From assembly GCA_002118135.1 (NCBI GenBank), contig BDIU01000240.1, forward strand, positions 1 to 64,000: a DNA stretch of 64,000 nucleotides, written 5' to 3'. Every line of letters begins with the position of its first letter. The first letter of the stretch is position 1. Source of the stretch: Trebouxia sp. TZW2008. Lineage: Eukaryota > Chlorophyta > Trebouxiophyceae > Trebouxiales > Trebouxiaceae. The position numbers were made by a program, and so were the translations under genes. The notes beneath the pieces are model-generated. The model was not told where the DNA came from. It did not search any database and worked only from the letters and a program-made list of their open reading frames with translations. This document shows, in pieces, positions 1-12,437 of the stretch.

Positions 1-5
1 CAGGG

Positions 6-45
6 CGAAAGCTTTCGGCCCCTTTCGCTGCCGAAAGCTTTCGGC
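6..45. promoter_or_regulatory. Pair of AAAGCTTT-centred palindromes upstream of the MRS2 gene
   Basis: A 12-bp perfect palindrome (CGAAAGCTTTCG, 6-17) and a 16-bp perfect palindrome (GCCGAAAGCTTTCGGC, 30-45) share the same core. They lie about 200 bp upstream of the first ATG of the transporter gene. A dimeric factor binding a tandem site is possible, but that is inferred only from symmetry and position. Confidence 0.35.
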
Positions 46-243
46 TACCTGCCCGCTCACTGAGCCCGAGGGATGTAAAATTGCTCTCCCTCTCTCTCCT
101 GCACGGCTCAATATCAGAGCCAGCTCACGGCAGGGTTCGAGTCGCAGTTTCCATCGGCAGTTCGCCTGAGATGCGCGGCAAAGGTCCGCGCTCGCAACTG
201 CTGAAGTAGGATAGTCGAGTTTGGCAACAGTGAACCAGCACAC

Positions 244-3200
244 ATGCGCAAGGAAACCGACACCGACGGTGGCCAAGTCAATCTCCAAATCGAGGATGAT
301 GGTGCTTTTCGCACAACATTGTCATGGCTTCGGGTAGATCGGCTCGGTCGATGCACCCAGACAAAGGTGCGCGGCGGGTTACGTACAGAACCATGCTCAA
401 ACTGCCGCGCTGTACATCGACCACCCTTATCCTCTGACTATAGGAGGAAAAGGGCGCTGTTGTCTCGAGACTGCGGGTTCCATTCAGAGACCTGCGAATA
501 CTTGATCCTCTGGTGCGCATCACCTGCTACATGCCCTCATACTTCCTGCAAACTGTACTGCACATGCTGAGTCCAATTTGTATACAGATCTGTTGATTAT
601 GGCATGCAGCTGCCCACGCCTTACCCAACAGCAATATACATCAGGGAGCGGGCACTGGTCGTCAACCTGCAAAGCGTGAGAGTGATCATTACTGCAGAGT
701 TTGCTTACATCATCAGTGTGCCCAGTGACGAGCATCCTGACGGGGCTGTTGCACCTAGGCCAGACAGTGCTTTTGTCAAGGAGCTCATGCAATCTGTCTC
801 CAAGAGCACCTCCAGCTTCAGAGGGTGGGCACTCATGCTTGCATGGCTGTTGCGGAGTTTGGAGAACTTGGATCTGCATGAGTTGGCAACGCACCGTGCT
901 ATTCATGTGGACTGCTATGTGCTAGAACCAAAATTCAGAATAGAGTTGTGAGAAAGTACCCAGACTGTCACTTAACAATCAGAGCATCAGCAAGAGCGCC
1001 ACAATTGAATTTAGCTGCACATCAGCAGTGTAGCAGGCCGCTATGCTGTATGCTGTGTTGTCATTTTCACAGGTCCCCAATGCATGGCAACACATGCAAA
1101 CACCAGCTTCATATCAGCAGTGTAGCAGCATATCATGATGCATGCTACGCTATCACCTGCTACAGATGCCCAGCACATGCCAGTGCTGCAGGCTGCATCA
1201 TCCTGCAGCATGTTGTGCTGCTACCTGCTGTAACTGCCCAACACATGCCAATGCATGCATGCAGGCTGCCTCACCTCTTAAAGCAGCTACATCATGCTGC
1301 TTGCTCCGCAAACACCGGCTGTAAGGTGCCCAATGCATGGCAACTCATGCATGCAGACTCCATCACCTGTTGCAGCATTGGCTGCAGGCAACAAAACCTA
1401 GATCAGACTTTGTATGAGGCATTGCTGCAAATTGCAGGGAATCTGCACATGCTCATGTGGACAACAACCTGCCTTTTGAGCTGAAGGCCCTTGAAGCTGC
1501 GCTGACACATGCCATCACATTGATGGAGACAGATGCTGTCAAGCTGAACAAGAAAATCCAGCCTATTCTGGAATGCCTATCATACAAGGTGAGCTTGGCT
1601 TCTCTGGCCTTTCGTTAGCGGTTCGGCTTCATGTGCAAATCTTGATAAAAATGACAATGTTTACATTGTCTATGTCAAGCCTTCCGATCCTGTAGATTGC
1701 TTATGTTGTCGTCCTTGTCGCGCAGGTTGAGAAAGGACATTTAAATACATTGCGAGACGCCAAAGCGGCCTTGAATAAGCAGCTGGTGCTGGTCAGCACC
1801 CTGAGACAGGTGTGTATTGAAACTGCCAACTGTAAAGTTGCAAAGTCTATCAAAAATACTGCTTTTCAATGCTAAAACCAGCATCAATGGCCGACACAAA
1901 GCACTGTGACAAGAGCTGGAAGATTTGTTAGAAAAAAACATGGAGGACATGCACTTGTGACTGATTTTAAACTGCCAAGTCACTCAACAGTGTCTTGAAC
2001 CTCCACCCAGCTGAGACCGGGACCTTGACAGCAACTCCTGTATGACAGTGACTCAAGATACGGTGACGCTTTGTGACAGGAATTGGAAGACCTTCTAGAT
2101 GATGACCAAGACATGGAGGACATGTACTTGGGCCGTAGGCGAGGTGAAGAGGCCATGCTTGCGCTTCAACACATGGCAAACATAGCCCAAACCTACACCC
2201 AAGGCACTCAGACTGATGATGAGGACGATGGCAGTGTCAATGGTGCTGAGTCCACAAGTGTCGCCATGCAGACAACAGCCTCAGAGACTGTTGAGGTGAG
2301 GACTGTATCTGCCTGTTGTTATAAGGCCCAACTTCTGACTGTGCATTGACTGCTGGTCAACGGGATCTGCCTGTTTGCGTGACAGCAACATCAACGGTGC
2401 TGAGTCCACAAGTGTGGCCATGCAGACATCTGCCTCAGAGGCTGTTGAGGTGAGGACTGTATCGGCCTGTCGGTATGAGGCCCAACACACACTGCTGACC
2501 ATGCATTGATTGCTGGGCAGTGGGATCTGCCTGTGGGGCTATGTCTGCCTGTTTGCATGTCAACAGCGTCAGCAACGGCAAATACACATTTGCATTCAAC
2601 AGCCTCAGAGACTGCTGGAACGGTGATTGCTGCTGCCTGTCTGCATGACAGCAGCATCAACATTGCTAAGACCACAGATGCTGTCATGCATTTGACAGCC
2701 TCAGAGACTGCTGGAATGGTGATCGCTTCGGCCTATCTGCATGACAGCAGCATCAACAGCGCTAAGTCCACAGATGCTGTCATGCATTTGACAGCCTCAG
2801 AGGCTGCTGAAATGGTCACTGCTTCTGCCTGTCTGCATGACAGCAGCATCAAAGATGCTGACTTAATACATGTTGTCTTGCAAATATCAGCCTCAGAGAC
2901 TGTTGGTGTACAGCTGCTGTCTTGACTGCCTCTGTCTCTTTTCATGAAGCACCATGCATACAGAATCAGTAGACTGCTTCCAACCTTTTTGGTTTGAAGC
3001 CATTTCATGCTGCACTGCAGCAAGCATGTTATAGTTTGGTGTGTTGAGCAACTTCAATGTGCACCGCAGCAAGCAAGACAGCCACTGAGTCAACCGCCTG
3101 GGCGATCGCACCAGGGGCAGGTCATCCAGCAGCAGCCCTCTCACATAGAGTCCTGTGGACCACAGCATGCACAGCACGCACAGCCGCCGGCATTGAACAG

Positions 3201-6005
3201 CCCAAATGCAAGCTCACAGCTGCTGCCATCAGTGTCTGCTAGCCCTCAATCCCTCAGCAGTGATTTGAGGCTGCCAGCGCATGCACTGTATGAGCGGGCC
3301 TCACATGCCTTACAGCAGCGGCACGCTGCAGAAGCTACAGAGACAGACCCAATGCAGTGAGTTCTGCTCCGCTAGTTGTACGACAATGCTGTGCTTTGAT
3401 GCTTTCGACGCTGATGAAGGCTTTTGCTGAACAGTCTTGCAAGCTCTCATTCTCTGCCATCAGTGTCTGTCAGTCCAACAACATTCACCAGTGATTTGAG
3501 GCTCTAGCACATGCACTGTATGAGCAGGCCTCAAATGTCTTGCAGCAGTGACATGCTTCTGAAGCTACAGAGACAGACCCTCTGCAGTGAGTTCTGCCCT
3601 GCCGCATTTGATGTTTTAATGACACTGCAATTTCAGAACCAAAGCAGATGTATTAGTCAGAAACAAAGAATGTGGAGCTTCATCTGCATCAGGCCTTGAC
3701 AGTCATTCAGCTTGCTGATGAGCAATTGCTTTGTTGAAAGACTCACCTGATAACTTGTCAAGCAACCAGCAGAATCAAACCGTGCTGATTGGCATCATCT
3801 CTTCACCTGACATACAGATTAAGTCCTGCCCTTCTACTTGTGTAAACACAATCCCTGCAATTGAATGCCAGAAAGCTCAGGCATGTGCGCCATGACTTTT
3901 CACAACTGAATCAGTCTTCCAGCACATGCAAAGAACACCTGCAGACTACACGACCGCTGGCTGCACTCTCCCTACCACCACCAACTTGGTTCTATGTTTC
4001 AAGCTAAACAGTCCGCTATTGCATGGCTCTACTAAGCTGCTGTGACCAAACAACCGATTGCATCTAAACAGGTACCGAGCTGACTTCCATGAGGCGCCAG
4101 CCTTGCTGGGTAAGCTGAAGCGCATGGGTGGAGGTGGCCGCAAGCGGTCCTCAGCTTATGTGGACCCGCGGGACATAGAGGGTTGTGAAGCCCTACTGGA
4201 AGCCCATTTCACCCAGGTGCGGCATTGCAAGCTGCCTGCATGACTAGGGAAATGTTTGCATACCTTCTGGAAACACATGTGCATGGCGTGAGAAGGCTTG
4301 TGGTGATTGCTGGTTGAATAGCTTTCATAACACAAGTCAGTTGATGCAGAAGTGATGGCTTACACTGCAACTTGCTTAGGTGCACCATGTGGCATTTGCT
4401 ATCATTCAGCAATCATCGACAGTTCTCATGGCATGCAGGCAATGTCTGCAATGCCTGCCACTGCAGACCACATTTCATTTTGGGCTTTGGCCTGCTCAGG
4501 CTGAACACAAGCGCCACTCTGCTGAGCACTGACAAGCTTTTTGTGTGCATGGCATCCTGACCATATTCAGCATGCCAGGATGCTTGAAAACCATCTTGGT
4601 TGCAAGCATGATCTGTTCAGGCTGAGCACGAATGAGCATGAAAAGATGTTTGTGTGCATGACATGCAGGCTGACTACACGCTGCGGCGGCTTCAGCAGCT
4701 GAAAGAGCGCATTCTGGGCACTGAGTCACTGGTGGCCATTGAGCTGGACAGCCGCAGAAACGAGCTGGTGGCCCTCAATCTGGTAAGTCTGGCATTGCAT
4801 TCATAAAGTGAATCCGGTTTGCCCGCCCATTCGCAAGCAGGCAGCATTGCTGCTGTTTCAGCCTTAGACTATTGGTGACCCACTATCGTGCTTGACCACA
4901 ATATTGTTGGCATACTGGTGGCCATTGAGCTGGACAGCCGGGAAACAATGAATTCGTGAACCCGTACCTGGTTTTGCATTGCACTCACAATGTCAATCAT
5001 GCAGCATAAGTTTGTCTGCCCGTCCCTAAGCAGGCAGCAAGTGCTTGTTGTTTGTGGTACATCACTACAAATGATATTGTGATCTTTGCACTGTTGCATT
5101 TTGTGATATATTGTTGCTGTGCTCCTTTTCAGATGAGAGTGCTGCAGCACAGGGCAAGAATTGGCATGCAGTTACGTCTTGATAATGCCCTTTGGTTTTG
5201 GCTTGTTTATGACCACCTTGCAAGGAAGGCTGAAAGCTGCCTGGCAGCCGCTCAAACATGCGCCATTTCAAATCCAATTTCAAGCTTCTCACGTGTGTTG
5301 CACAGCATCATGCATACAAGCATTGTTACGTATGCAGGTGGTGGTGATCATCACTGTCATGTTTGCCTTTGTGTCCATGGTGGCAGGCATCTTTGGCCAG
5401 AACCTACACTTCAGCTCCACAACCACAGGCACGGTGAGTCAATGTCGGTATCAGTTCATGTTCACAGTCAAAGGCACCCAACAGGAGTTCAGACTGATCA
5501 TGTTAGAGTGAATGTCATTAGCTTTGTCCCATCCCCACGTGTCTGCGTGAGCATGCTGGACAAGCATATGGTGGTGAAGCAGCAAATTCACTGTCTGCTG
5601 CCAGCCCACTGATGTGCTTGCAAAAAAGTGACGCACAGGCATCATGCTGCAATTGATGCTAGGTGTATGTGTGTGGCATACTTTGCGTCTTGTCACTGCT
5701 GCTACGCTTGATGTGATTGACCCATGCATGTTTCAAATATCTTGAAGCTTGTCAGCCAAGTAATCCTCAGCAAGCCATGGCAAACTGGTATTCCACATGC
5801 AGCGTTCAGCAGATCTTCCGTCTGCTCGGTTTCACATCACCACTTTGAGGCTCAAACCTTGCTGCTGCAGGGCATCTTCTTGGCTGTGACACTGAGCAGT
5901 CTTGCGGCAGCAGGATTGCTGTGCTTTGTGCTGCTGTCTTATGCACGCTACAAGCGGCTGTTGCTCATCCCATCTGGACCTGAAGCTCCCCAAGTGGCAT
6001 CATGA
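244..6005 (+). CDS. MRS2/CorA-type magnesium transporter with GQN instead of GMN
   Basis: Phase-consistent exons: 244-366, 444-512, 610-824, 1438-1588, 1726-1809, 2080-2295, 3070-3356, 4072-4216, 4669-4782, 5338-5433, 5871-6005 (about 544 residues). MRS2 hallmarks appear in order: WLRVDRLGR near the N-terminus, RDLRILDPL, IRERALVVNLQSVRVIIT, LPFELKALEAAL, the acidic LEDLLDDDQDMEDMYL block, ALLEAHFTQ, then RRNEL followed by a membrane helix (AFVSMVAGIFGQN) and a second helix before a basic tail (YARYKRLLLIPSG). The spacing from RRNEL to the pore motif equals that I recall for plastid MRS2-11 types. The pore signature reads GQN where the family has GMN (codon CAG at about 5398). Exon 7 adds a Q/S/A-rich insert of about 95 residues in the cytosolic domain. 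Expected role: Mg2+ channel of plastid, mitochondrial or vacuolar membrane; no clear targeting peptide is seen. Family confidence is high; function is uncertain because of the motif change. Confidence 0.9.
1022..1375 (+). repeat. Decayed short repeats in MRS2 intron 3
   Basis: The intron between exons 3 and 4 contains several imperfect copies of a roughly 60-100 bp unit built on CATCAGCAGTGTAGCAG and GCCCAACACATGCCAATGCATG. No reading frame fits the flanking exons, so I treat it as non-coding local duplication. Confidence 0.45.
2370..2910 (+). repeat. Tandem copies of the end of MRS2 exon 6
   Basis: The 3' end of exon 6 (…GGTGCTGAGTCCAC…GCCTCAGAGACTGTTGAG) recurs four to five times about every 110-125 bp downstream, each copy ending near GCCTCAGAG(A/G)CTG(T/C)TG. 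The first copy keeps a GTGAGG donor; later copies drift. None gives an acceptor in the required phase, so I read them as decayed exon duplicates. Confidence 0.6.
3425..3600 (+). repeat. Decayed second copy of the end of MRS2 exon 7
   Basis: The sequence from about 3465 repeats the end of exon 7 (CATCAGTGTCTG…GATTTGAGGCTC…GAGACAGACCC…TGCAGTGAG) with substitutions and in-frame stops. A shorter fragment of exon 9 (TGGTGGCCATTGAGCTGGAC) is likewise repeated at about 4916 inside the next intron. Confidence 0.6.
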
Positions 6006-7123
6006 TCTCGCCTGATCATGATCTCGCCTCAGCATGGTCTTGACTCAACCCGAATGGGCCTTTGCCAGAACGGCTTAAGTTCCACCGACTATGTCCATTG
6101 AACATCGTTCAAAGTCGGGCCAAACGGGATTGCCTTCGCGCTCGTTTCTGTCAGCAGCAGCACAGCAAACAGCACAGTTCAGACCAGAGCAAAATCAGCT
6201 GCAGACAGCTTCACATCTGCATAACTCACCAGCTGAGGCATATGATTGCCCGTGACTTACATCATACAACACAGTCAATCATGTTGGAGTCAGGCCCAAT
6301 ATCTGCACCAACAGGTCATCAGCAGCAGGACATGTCAAAGGAATCCCCAATTGTGAGGTGTGCCTCACAAATTTGCCAAGGCATAGAATGACAGCTGTGT
6401 CAAAACAATGATGCTCTTTTGTTGTTGCCCTGTCATGTTTGTGCCCTTGCCAATTTGCTTGGACTTGCGTTGCTGCTGATGTAGGCTCAGCCTCTGATGA
6501 CATGTGTGATGGTGCACAAAGCTCCTTGCTTCATGCATCATCACTCATGCCTGCTGTCTTGAAGGTGAAGAAAATATGCGTAAGTTACATAGATTACTGC
6601 AGCACTAGCCTCATGTTTCCATCAGTTTTGGATTACATTGAATCAAATCGCAAGCATCCTGCACTGCCGCAAGCACTTCTACTAATTAAAGGTTCATTTG
6701 CATCTACTTTTGATTGTGTCACAACTCTGCTCCAGCCATAGAAACCAGCCTTCATCCCAAGTTCTGCATGCCGCTAACTGACCTGCTAGTAAAGAATGTC
6801 CAAGAATGAAAGAATCTCAGCCTACTCAGAAGTACTTCATCTCCAGAACCTGTGCCTCATAAACATGTACACAATTGGCATGGCAGAGCCAGCGTGTACT
6901 GCATCAGCTTTCACTGCAATCCTGCATAATCTTCACGAATGCCAAGAATTTGCTTCCAATGAATTGTCAAGATCTGCCGAGTTCTAATCCTGCAACAATG
7001 CTGCACCTGTACCTCATTTCTGCAGTAGCTATCCTGTTCAGTGTTTGCTGTGCATTTGGCATGCCTACTTTTGCTTTGAAGGCTTTGCTAGCTTGGCATT
7101 CACTACAGCAAGCTTGCAGCTGC
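6006..7123. other. Convergent intergenic stretch, no gene recognised
   Basis: It lies between the 3' ends of the transporter gene and the minus-strand secreted-protein gene. Just after the transporter stop codon, CATGATCTCGCC occurs twice in a direct repeat (about 6002-6030). I see no conserved reading frame, RNA gene or mobile element. Confidence 0.5.
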
Positions 7124-10100
7124 TCAGTACAAGTGACCGTTGTAGAGAGGGTATCCACAGGGCTTGACCTCCGCCCCGTAGTCAGTTGGGAAGTTGGGGT
7201 CTGAAGTGGGCCTGATCAGATCAGCAGCCACGTTATCTGCACAACACAACAGGCGTGTGACCATTTTGTTGCGTGTACCAAGATTATATGCATTGGGGCT
7301 GGGTGCATCTGGAGGACTTGACGTCTGTTGTGTTGGCAGGAGTACAGGTGCGTTCCAGTTCGTGAGAGTTACTTGGTTGCATGGTTAGTCAGCTAAAGGA
7401 TTCAAGTCTCTGTTGCAACACAGCAGCAATACTGTTAGACACAAGACATCCGATGATGTTGACAGATCATGGGATTCAGCTAAACATTGTCCTGATGTGG
7501 AACTGTTTGCAGCGTGGACTCATGTCAGGGTATAAGAAGATATCATGACTGATGCCTGAGCCACCGTATCACAGGAAGCTGAGGAACACACTTACCAACA
7601 CGGTAGTGATTGCAGCCCTCGTAATCCCCATCAACTGTCACGTCCCACCAGCCAATGGTGTGGTGCACCAAAGTGCCTGCATTGACTGATCTCACTCAGA
7701 AGGGTTACACTGTCGTGGGGACTCCACTTACAAGTCACACAGAGAATTTCAAGAGCCACTGCATACTTGAGAACAACATGAGCATTAGATGATCAACATC
7801 AATTTGGACTTTGAAGTCAGCATGAATATGGGACAGCTTGCAGGACTTAGATGCGACAAGAAGAGCATGGACTCAGACAGCTTTCACTGCATGTGCATGA
7901 TACAGCAAAGCACATTGCATGTGATTCATTCCACTCCACGTGCTTCTTCACAACTCAACAGCAATGAATCTTTTCCCACCTCATCTTGACAGCACAATGA
8001 TCTTTCACCTGTCGTCAACGTACCATGCAAATGTACACAATTGTGTTCATGCAGCATGCAAGGCAATGGCTGTGAACAGAGCTATCTGGCAGTATAACGC
8101 TTGTGTATGCGCTTTGCAAGGTCATGGAACCTCCTCACCAGCAGGCATGGTAATGCTGACGATGAAATTGTGAAAGAAGAAGAAAAGCAGATGAAGATGC
8201 AGGTGATGGCAACAGCGCTGAAGAAGAAGAAAATGAAGATGAAGAAGGTGAACACAAGTAGGAGGTGAGAAATGACCTCTGGTGACTGTTCCATGCTGGT
8301 ATGGCTGCGCTGTCACACTGATGCCAGTGTTGGTGCCAGCTGTGTAGGTTTGGGAGAAACCCGCAGTCAGCTTAGCTTCGTAGTTTGAGAAAATCTCTGC
8401 AGGCAGGTAAGGATGTGTGATCATTCTTCATGGTGATTGACCAAACAAGGATGCTAGCATAGAAGTCTGCTGCTGCCACAGTCAAAGTCAAAGGCTGGTG
8501 CAAATGTGATCAAAGCCTGATCAACAGAGGCAGGCAGAGGCCCAGTAAAACGTACAGTGACAGTTGTGAAGCAGTGGACGCATGCCACATGTACTTCGAG
8601 ACAAATATCAGCATTGACATGCAAACAGGCTGCAGTCATTGGATAGATGGCACAAGTCAAAGCGCTGTTGACTGGCTGAGGTTAACAGGTTTTGCAAGAC
8701 ACAAGCCACAGCTATTTGGTGAATCAACACAAGACAAGCCAGCAAGACTCGAAGCGGTATGTTGTGGTGACCCAAACACAAGGACATTTGGCATGACTCA
8801 ATATGTGTCAAGATGCAATATGATGACTCACTTGCTCCCAGCTGGATGCCAATGTTCCAGGAGCTTGACTTGGAGTAGGTTGCAGTGAACTGCAGCAGCA
8901 CAGCATGTATGTTGTTGGGCATTTGATCATCGGTTAGTGAAGAAGCTGCCATGTCTGCTGTGGCTGTTTTACTGTGCATGGACAGATTAAGTTGCAGCTG
9001 AATGTACCAGAGCCCAGTCACTGTAGAGGATCTCATTTGTATCAAAGACACGCTTAACAACGTGTTGCTATCCAGACTTGCTACTTGAGCCAAGCCAAAT
9101 GTAGAGGCAACATGCAGAAATCAGTCTGACGTTTGTAGTTCTGGACAGAAGGGAAAATGTATGCAGCATATGCACAAAGCACTAGGAAGAAGTGAATGCA
9201 GTGCAACCCAGCAGCAAGGCACTTAATTGAACCTGGCACGGCAGAACACTACGACCTCTACTGGACTAGACCAACATAGCTCACCTAGCACAGGCTGGCA
9301 CATTTGTCTGCAATTCTCATTGAGCTGCAGAAGAGATGACAGCAGGGCCGCATCAAAATTTGTCACAGGTGACTGCACAAGACCTGACAGCAAGGCAGTG
9401 TCAGAAACTGTTACGGATGACTTTCAGCTAGAGAAATGTAGAGCAGGCTTTCTTACAGTGTATGTAGCTGGGGGAGGTGGGGAGCCATAGCAGGCCTCCA
9501 CCCCTGCTGGCTCATTGGCAGCCACACCAGCATCCTCCCTGCATATCACTCAGCATTGACAACAAATCATGGACTGCATGGCCTGAAGACCAGCATAACA
9601 TGGCCCTTATGGACCTTATACTGGGTGGCTAGAAGAGGGGGGAGGGGAAGCCATAGCAGGCTGCAACCCCTGCTGGCTCATTGGCAGCCACATCAGCATC
9701 CTCCCTGCATATCACTTAGCACTGAAACATGGGCCGTATGGACTTTACAACAACATGGACCTTACAGACCTCAGAAATAGACCTTGTAGATTGACCCTGT
9801 GAATGGACCTTGTACAGTTGTGCAACTTCAAGCATGATCAGCTCAACCCACAACAGAACTCACCACACATGGACCAGCACCCTGTTCAAGAACCTTGTAT
9901 GGATGTGTGATGTCAAGCATGATGCGCTCAAGCTGCAACAGCATTCTTGGAGCTCACCACAGAACGTGACAAGGTGGCACTGAAGATTCAAGCATGATGC
10001 AATCAGATCATTGCTTGCCATGGTCGACATTCTACAACTGTAGTTGACATGCGCATCATAGCGCGCACGCGCTGTCGTTAAGAGCTGCGTTCTGCCACAG

Positions 10101-12437
10101 CACAGGTTGGTACAGCACTCACTGCTGCAGTGCACTAGACCACTAGATGACAGCACAATATTGCCTTGTGCTGCAGCTGAATAGGTCTAGGCATTCAGTG
10201 CCTTTGCTGCAGCCAGGGACACCACACTCAAATGTGGCAATGCACTCCAAAATGGCACAGTGCTGACAGCTAGAAAGAACGGTGGGGTTGCCTCTCACCA
10301 TACAATCTCATCGTTGTTGCCAACTAGCCAAGATGGGTCATACACTGTAATGGACTGCCCCTTGAAATCCACGTCACCACGAGGCTGAGGCCCTGTGTAG
10401 TCACCTGCAAGCAGAAAGCCAAGCTCAGTTGCTGTGAACCATTGCTCCTTTGTTCATTACATGCAACTGCGTCATGAAAGCTAAGCTGTTTGTCAACTGC
10501 AAAGTAGACAGGCATCATTGTCGTTGCTACAAGGGCAGGAAGTGGCTTGCTCTGTCTGTACACAAGCAAAAACAAAAGCAATGACGAAAGCAAGGAAGGG
10601 AGCAAAACCTCACCTATGTTTTCGTAGTAAGTACATTGCACTGCGGGTCCCTGCAAAATTTGCACACTCAAAGTCAGTATGACTGAACAGTGGACCAGCC
10701 AGACATATTGACACAGTCAAGCTGCAAGTGCTTGCAAACATGCAAACAATGCTGCAGCTTCAAATGTGGTGTATGCATGCTGCCAATAGCGCTCAACGTA
10801 GCTGATGCTGCATCGTGATCGCTTCGTGTTGATATTGCTGAATGCCGCGTAGTGTTTGCTGCATAGGCATTGCTGCCAGTTGATGTCAGGTGATGTTATG
10901 TCAGATGCTGTGTGATTGATGCATGGTACAATGTACATGAACTACAGGATTTGCCGGCAAATTCAGGACACGCGCATAGATCGAGTGCTTGCAGTACATG
11001 TCCAAAATGCTTTTGGTTGTGTTGCAGTAGCATGATGTGTTGTCTTGGCAGGATTGAGGTTTGGAGACAGTGGGCTAGCTGTGAAGCAGTGACGGAATGT
11101 TGCTGCATAACAGTGCAACAATGCTCTGGTCATGCATCGTGCAAATTAAGGGGGTTGAATGCATGTAAACTCTCATGCAAAATGAAGGGGTGGAATGCAT
11201 GCATACTCTCATGCAAAATGAAGGGATTGAATGCATGCAGAATCTTACCGGCCAATTGCCGCAAACAGCTCCCCTGCACTGGTACACTGTACCAATGTTG
11301 CCAGTGTTGCAGGCTGCCATGACATCGCCAATAGTGACCTGACTGTTCAAGGTGCCAGATTCGCAAGTCATACTGGGAGGGGTTTGCTGCTGAATCCACC
11401 TGGAACGAATGATACGCTTCCAGACATGAAGTCAACTTTGGAAGTATGATGCCAGATAGCAGTTCTGCCAAGGAATAGCGCATTTGCAGACAATTTCGAT
11501 CAATGCCAAGCTCTGCTCAACAGCAAAATATGTTGATACCAGGGGGCAGAGCATGCACTACAGCCTGCACGGTGTTGTATCAGCAAAGCACATTTGCTCA
11601 ACACAAGAACTTGCCAGGACAGCATGCTCGAGACCGGTGTGTCACCATGTCGGGCTGTAACAGCAGCTCACTCCCGCAGTAGCGCATCCTGCAGAGGCTG
11701 GTCCCGATGGGCTCTGAGTTAGATGACGGCCGGCATTTGCAACATCCTCCGCCTGGATAGCTGGCGGGTTCGTCAGATCTTCTGACGGTCTGGCTGCCAA
11801 ACCTGCGTGAACACTCCTCTGATTGCGCACAGAAAGATGGGCATTGCAGTCCTGCCAAATTTGAGCGCGAACGTTGATGTTCTGATAATGACGTTGAAAT
11901 GGATAAGACAGGGCAAAGTGCTTGGCAAAGCAGTCGTGAAATAGAGCAGCTGGTCTATGAAGTAGCGTGACGGTCGCTATGCGACATTCTACCATCGAGG
12001 CACAATGAAGCAGACTCAAAGGCGGCTTGGAATTTTGGTCGGCATGCGTACAGATCAGACAGCTTTAGCCTGTTGAACGCGTGTGACGAACGAGCCGACA
12101 GCTTTCAATACGACCGAGATTCACCAGAAACCGCAGCAAAGAAGTTCTTCAGTTCAAGCAACGCTGAATCAGGCGACGATAGGCTTTGGTGGGCAATGCG
12201 TGAGGGCCTGATCAGGTGTTGTACGGGTCGCGATCAAGCGCGCAGCCACTGCCGACAGGCTACAGGGCCGCACAAGCAACAACAACACGATTTCAGACAT
12301 GAGTGCGGTCTATGACAGTCTTCATAGCAAAGAATGAGTCTCGCAAACGACGTTCGCCCACCTGGTATTGCGCAAAAACATACAGCCAGCACGACGATGG
12401 CAGTCAGCGACAATTTGGCAACATGTCCTGGCGCCAT
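7124..12437 (-). CDS. Secreted Cys-rich protein with possible aerolysin-like C-terminal half
   Basis: The start at 12437 opens a clear signal peptide: a short basic start, a hydrophobic run (LSLTAIVVLAVCFCA), then a small-residue site. Exons in transcript order: 12362-12437, 11635-11851, 11249-11372, 10614-10650, 10299-10404, an unresolved link, 9008-9067, 8832-8889, 8277-8396, 7596-7676, 7124-7236. Phases agree except across the unresolved 10299-9067 link; the 11635 donor is weak. Exon 2 has a dense cysteine pattern (C-x3-C-x5-C, then CCKC and two more). The C-terminal exons are rich in alternating Ser/Thr/aromatic β-like stretches (SKSSSWNIGIQLGA, TAGFSQTYTAGT) followed by GWWDVTVDGDYEGCNHY. 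This loosely recalls the stalk and cap strands of aerolysin/ETX-MTX2-type proteins, but I do not recognise a family and assign no activity. It lies between convergent neighbours. Confidence 0.6.
9465..9725. repeat. 90-bp direct duplication about 166 bp apart
   Basis: Positions 9467-9555 and 9631-9721 share a long near-identical block (GCCATAGCAGGC…CCCCTGCTGGCTCATTGGCAGCCACA(C/T)CAGCATCCTCCCTGCATATCACT). It falls in a large intron or unresolved part of the minus-strand gene and shows no coding character. Confidence 0.7.
11150..11240. repeat. Tandem 38-bp repeat, about 2.4 copies
   Basis: The unit TTGAATGCATGTAAACTCTC followed by ATGCAAAATGAAGGGG is repeated head to tail and then cut short at TTGAATGCATGCAGAATC. 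It sits immediately intron-side of the donor of the exon ending at 11249 (minus strand). Confidence 0.75.

Noticed and set aside
128..150. GGTTCGAGTC resembling the B box of a tRNA gene
   Set aside because: The flanking bases do not form a T-stem, and no acceptor or anticodon stem could be drawn around it.
5133..5180. Possible MRS2 exon starting ATGAGAGTGCTGCAG after a good TTTTCAG acceptor
   Set aside because: No donor keeps phase with the next exon, and joining 4669-4782 directly to 5338-5433 gives the residue spacing expected between RRNEL and the pore motif.
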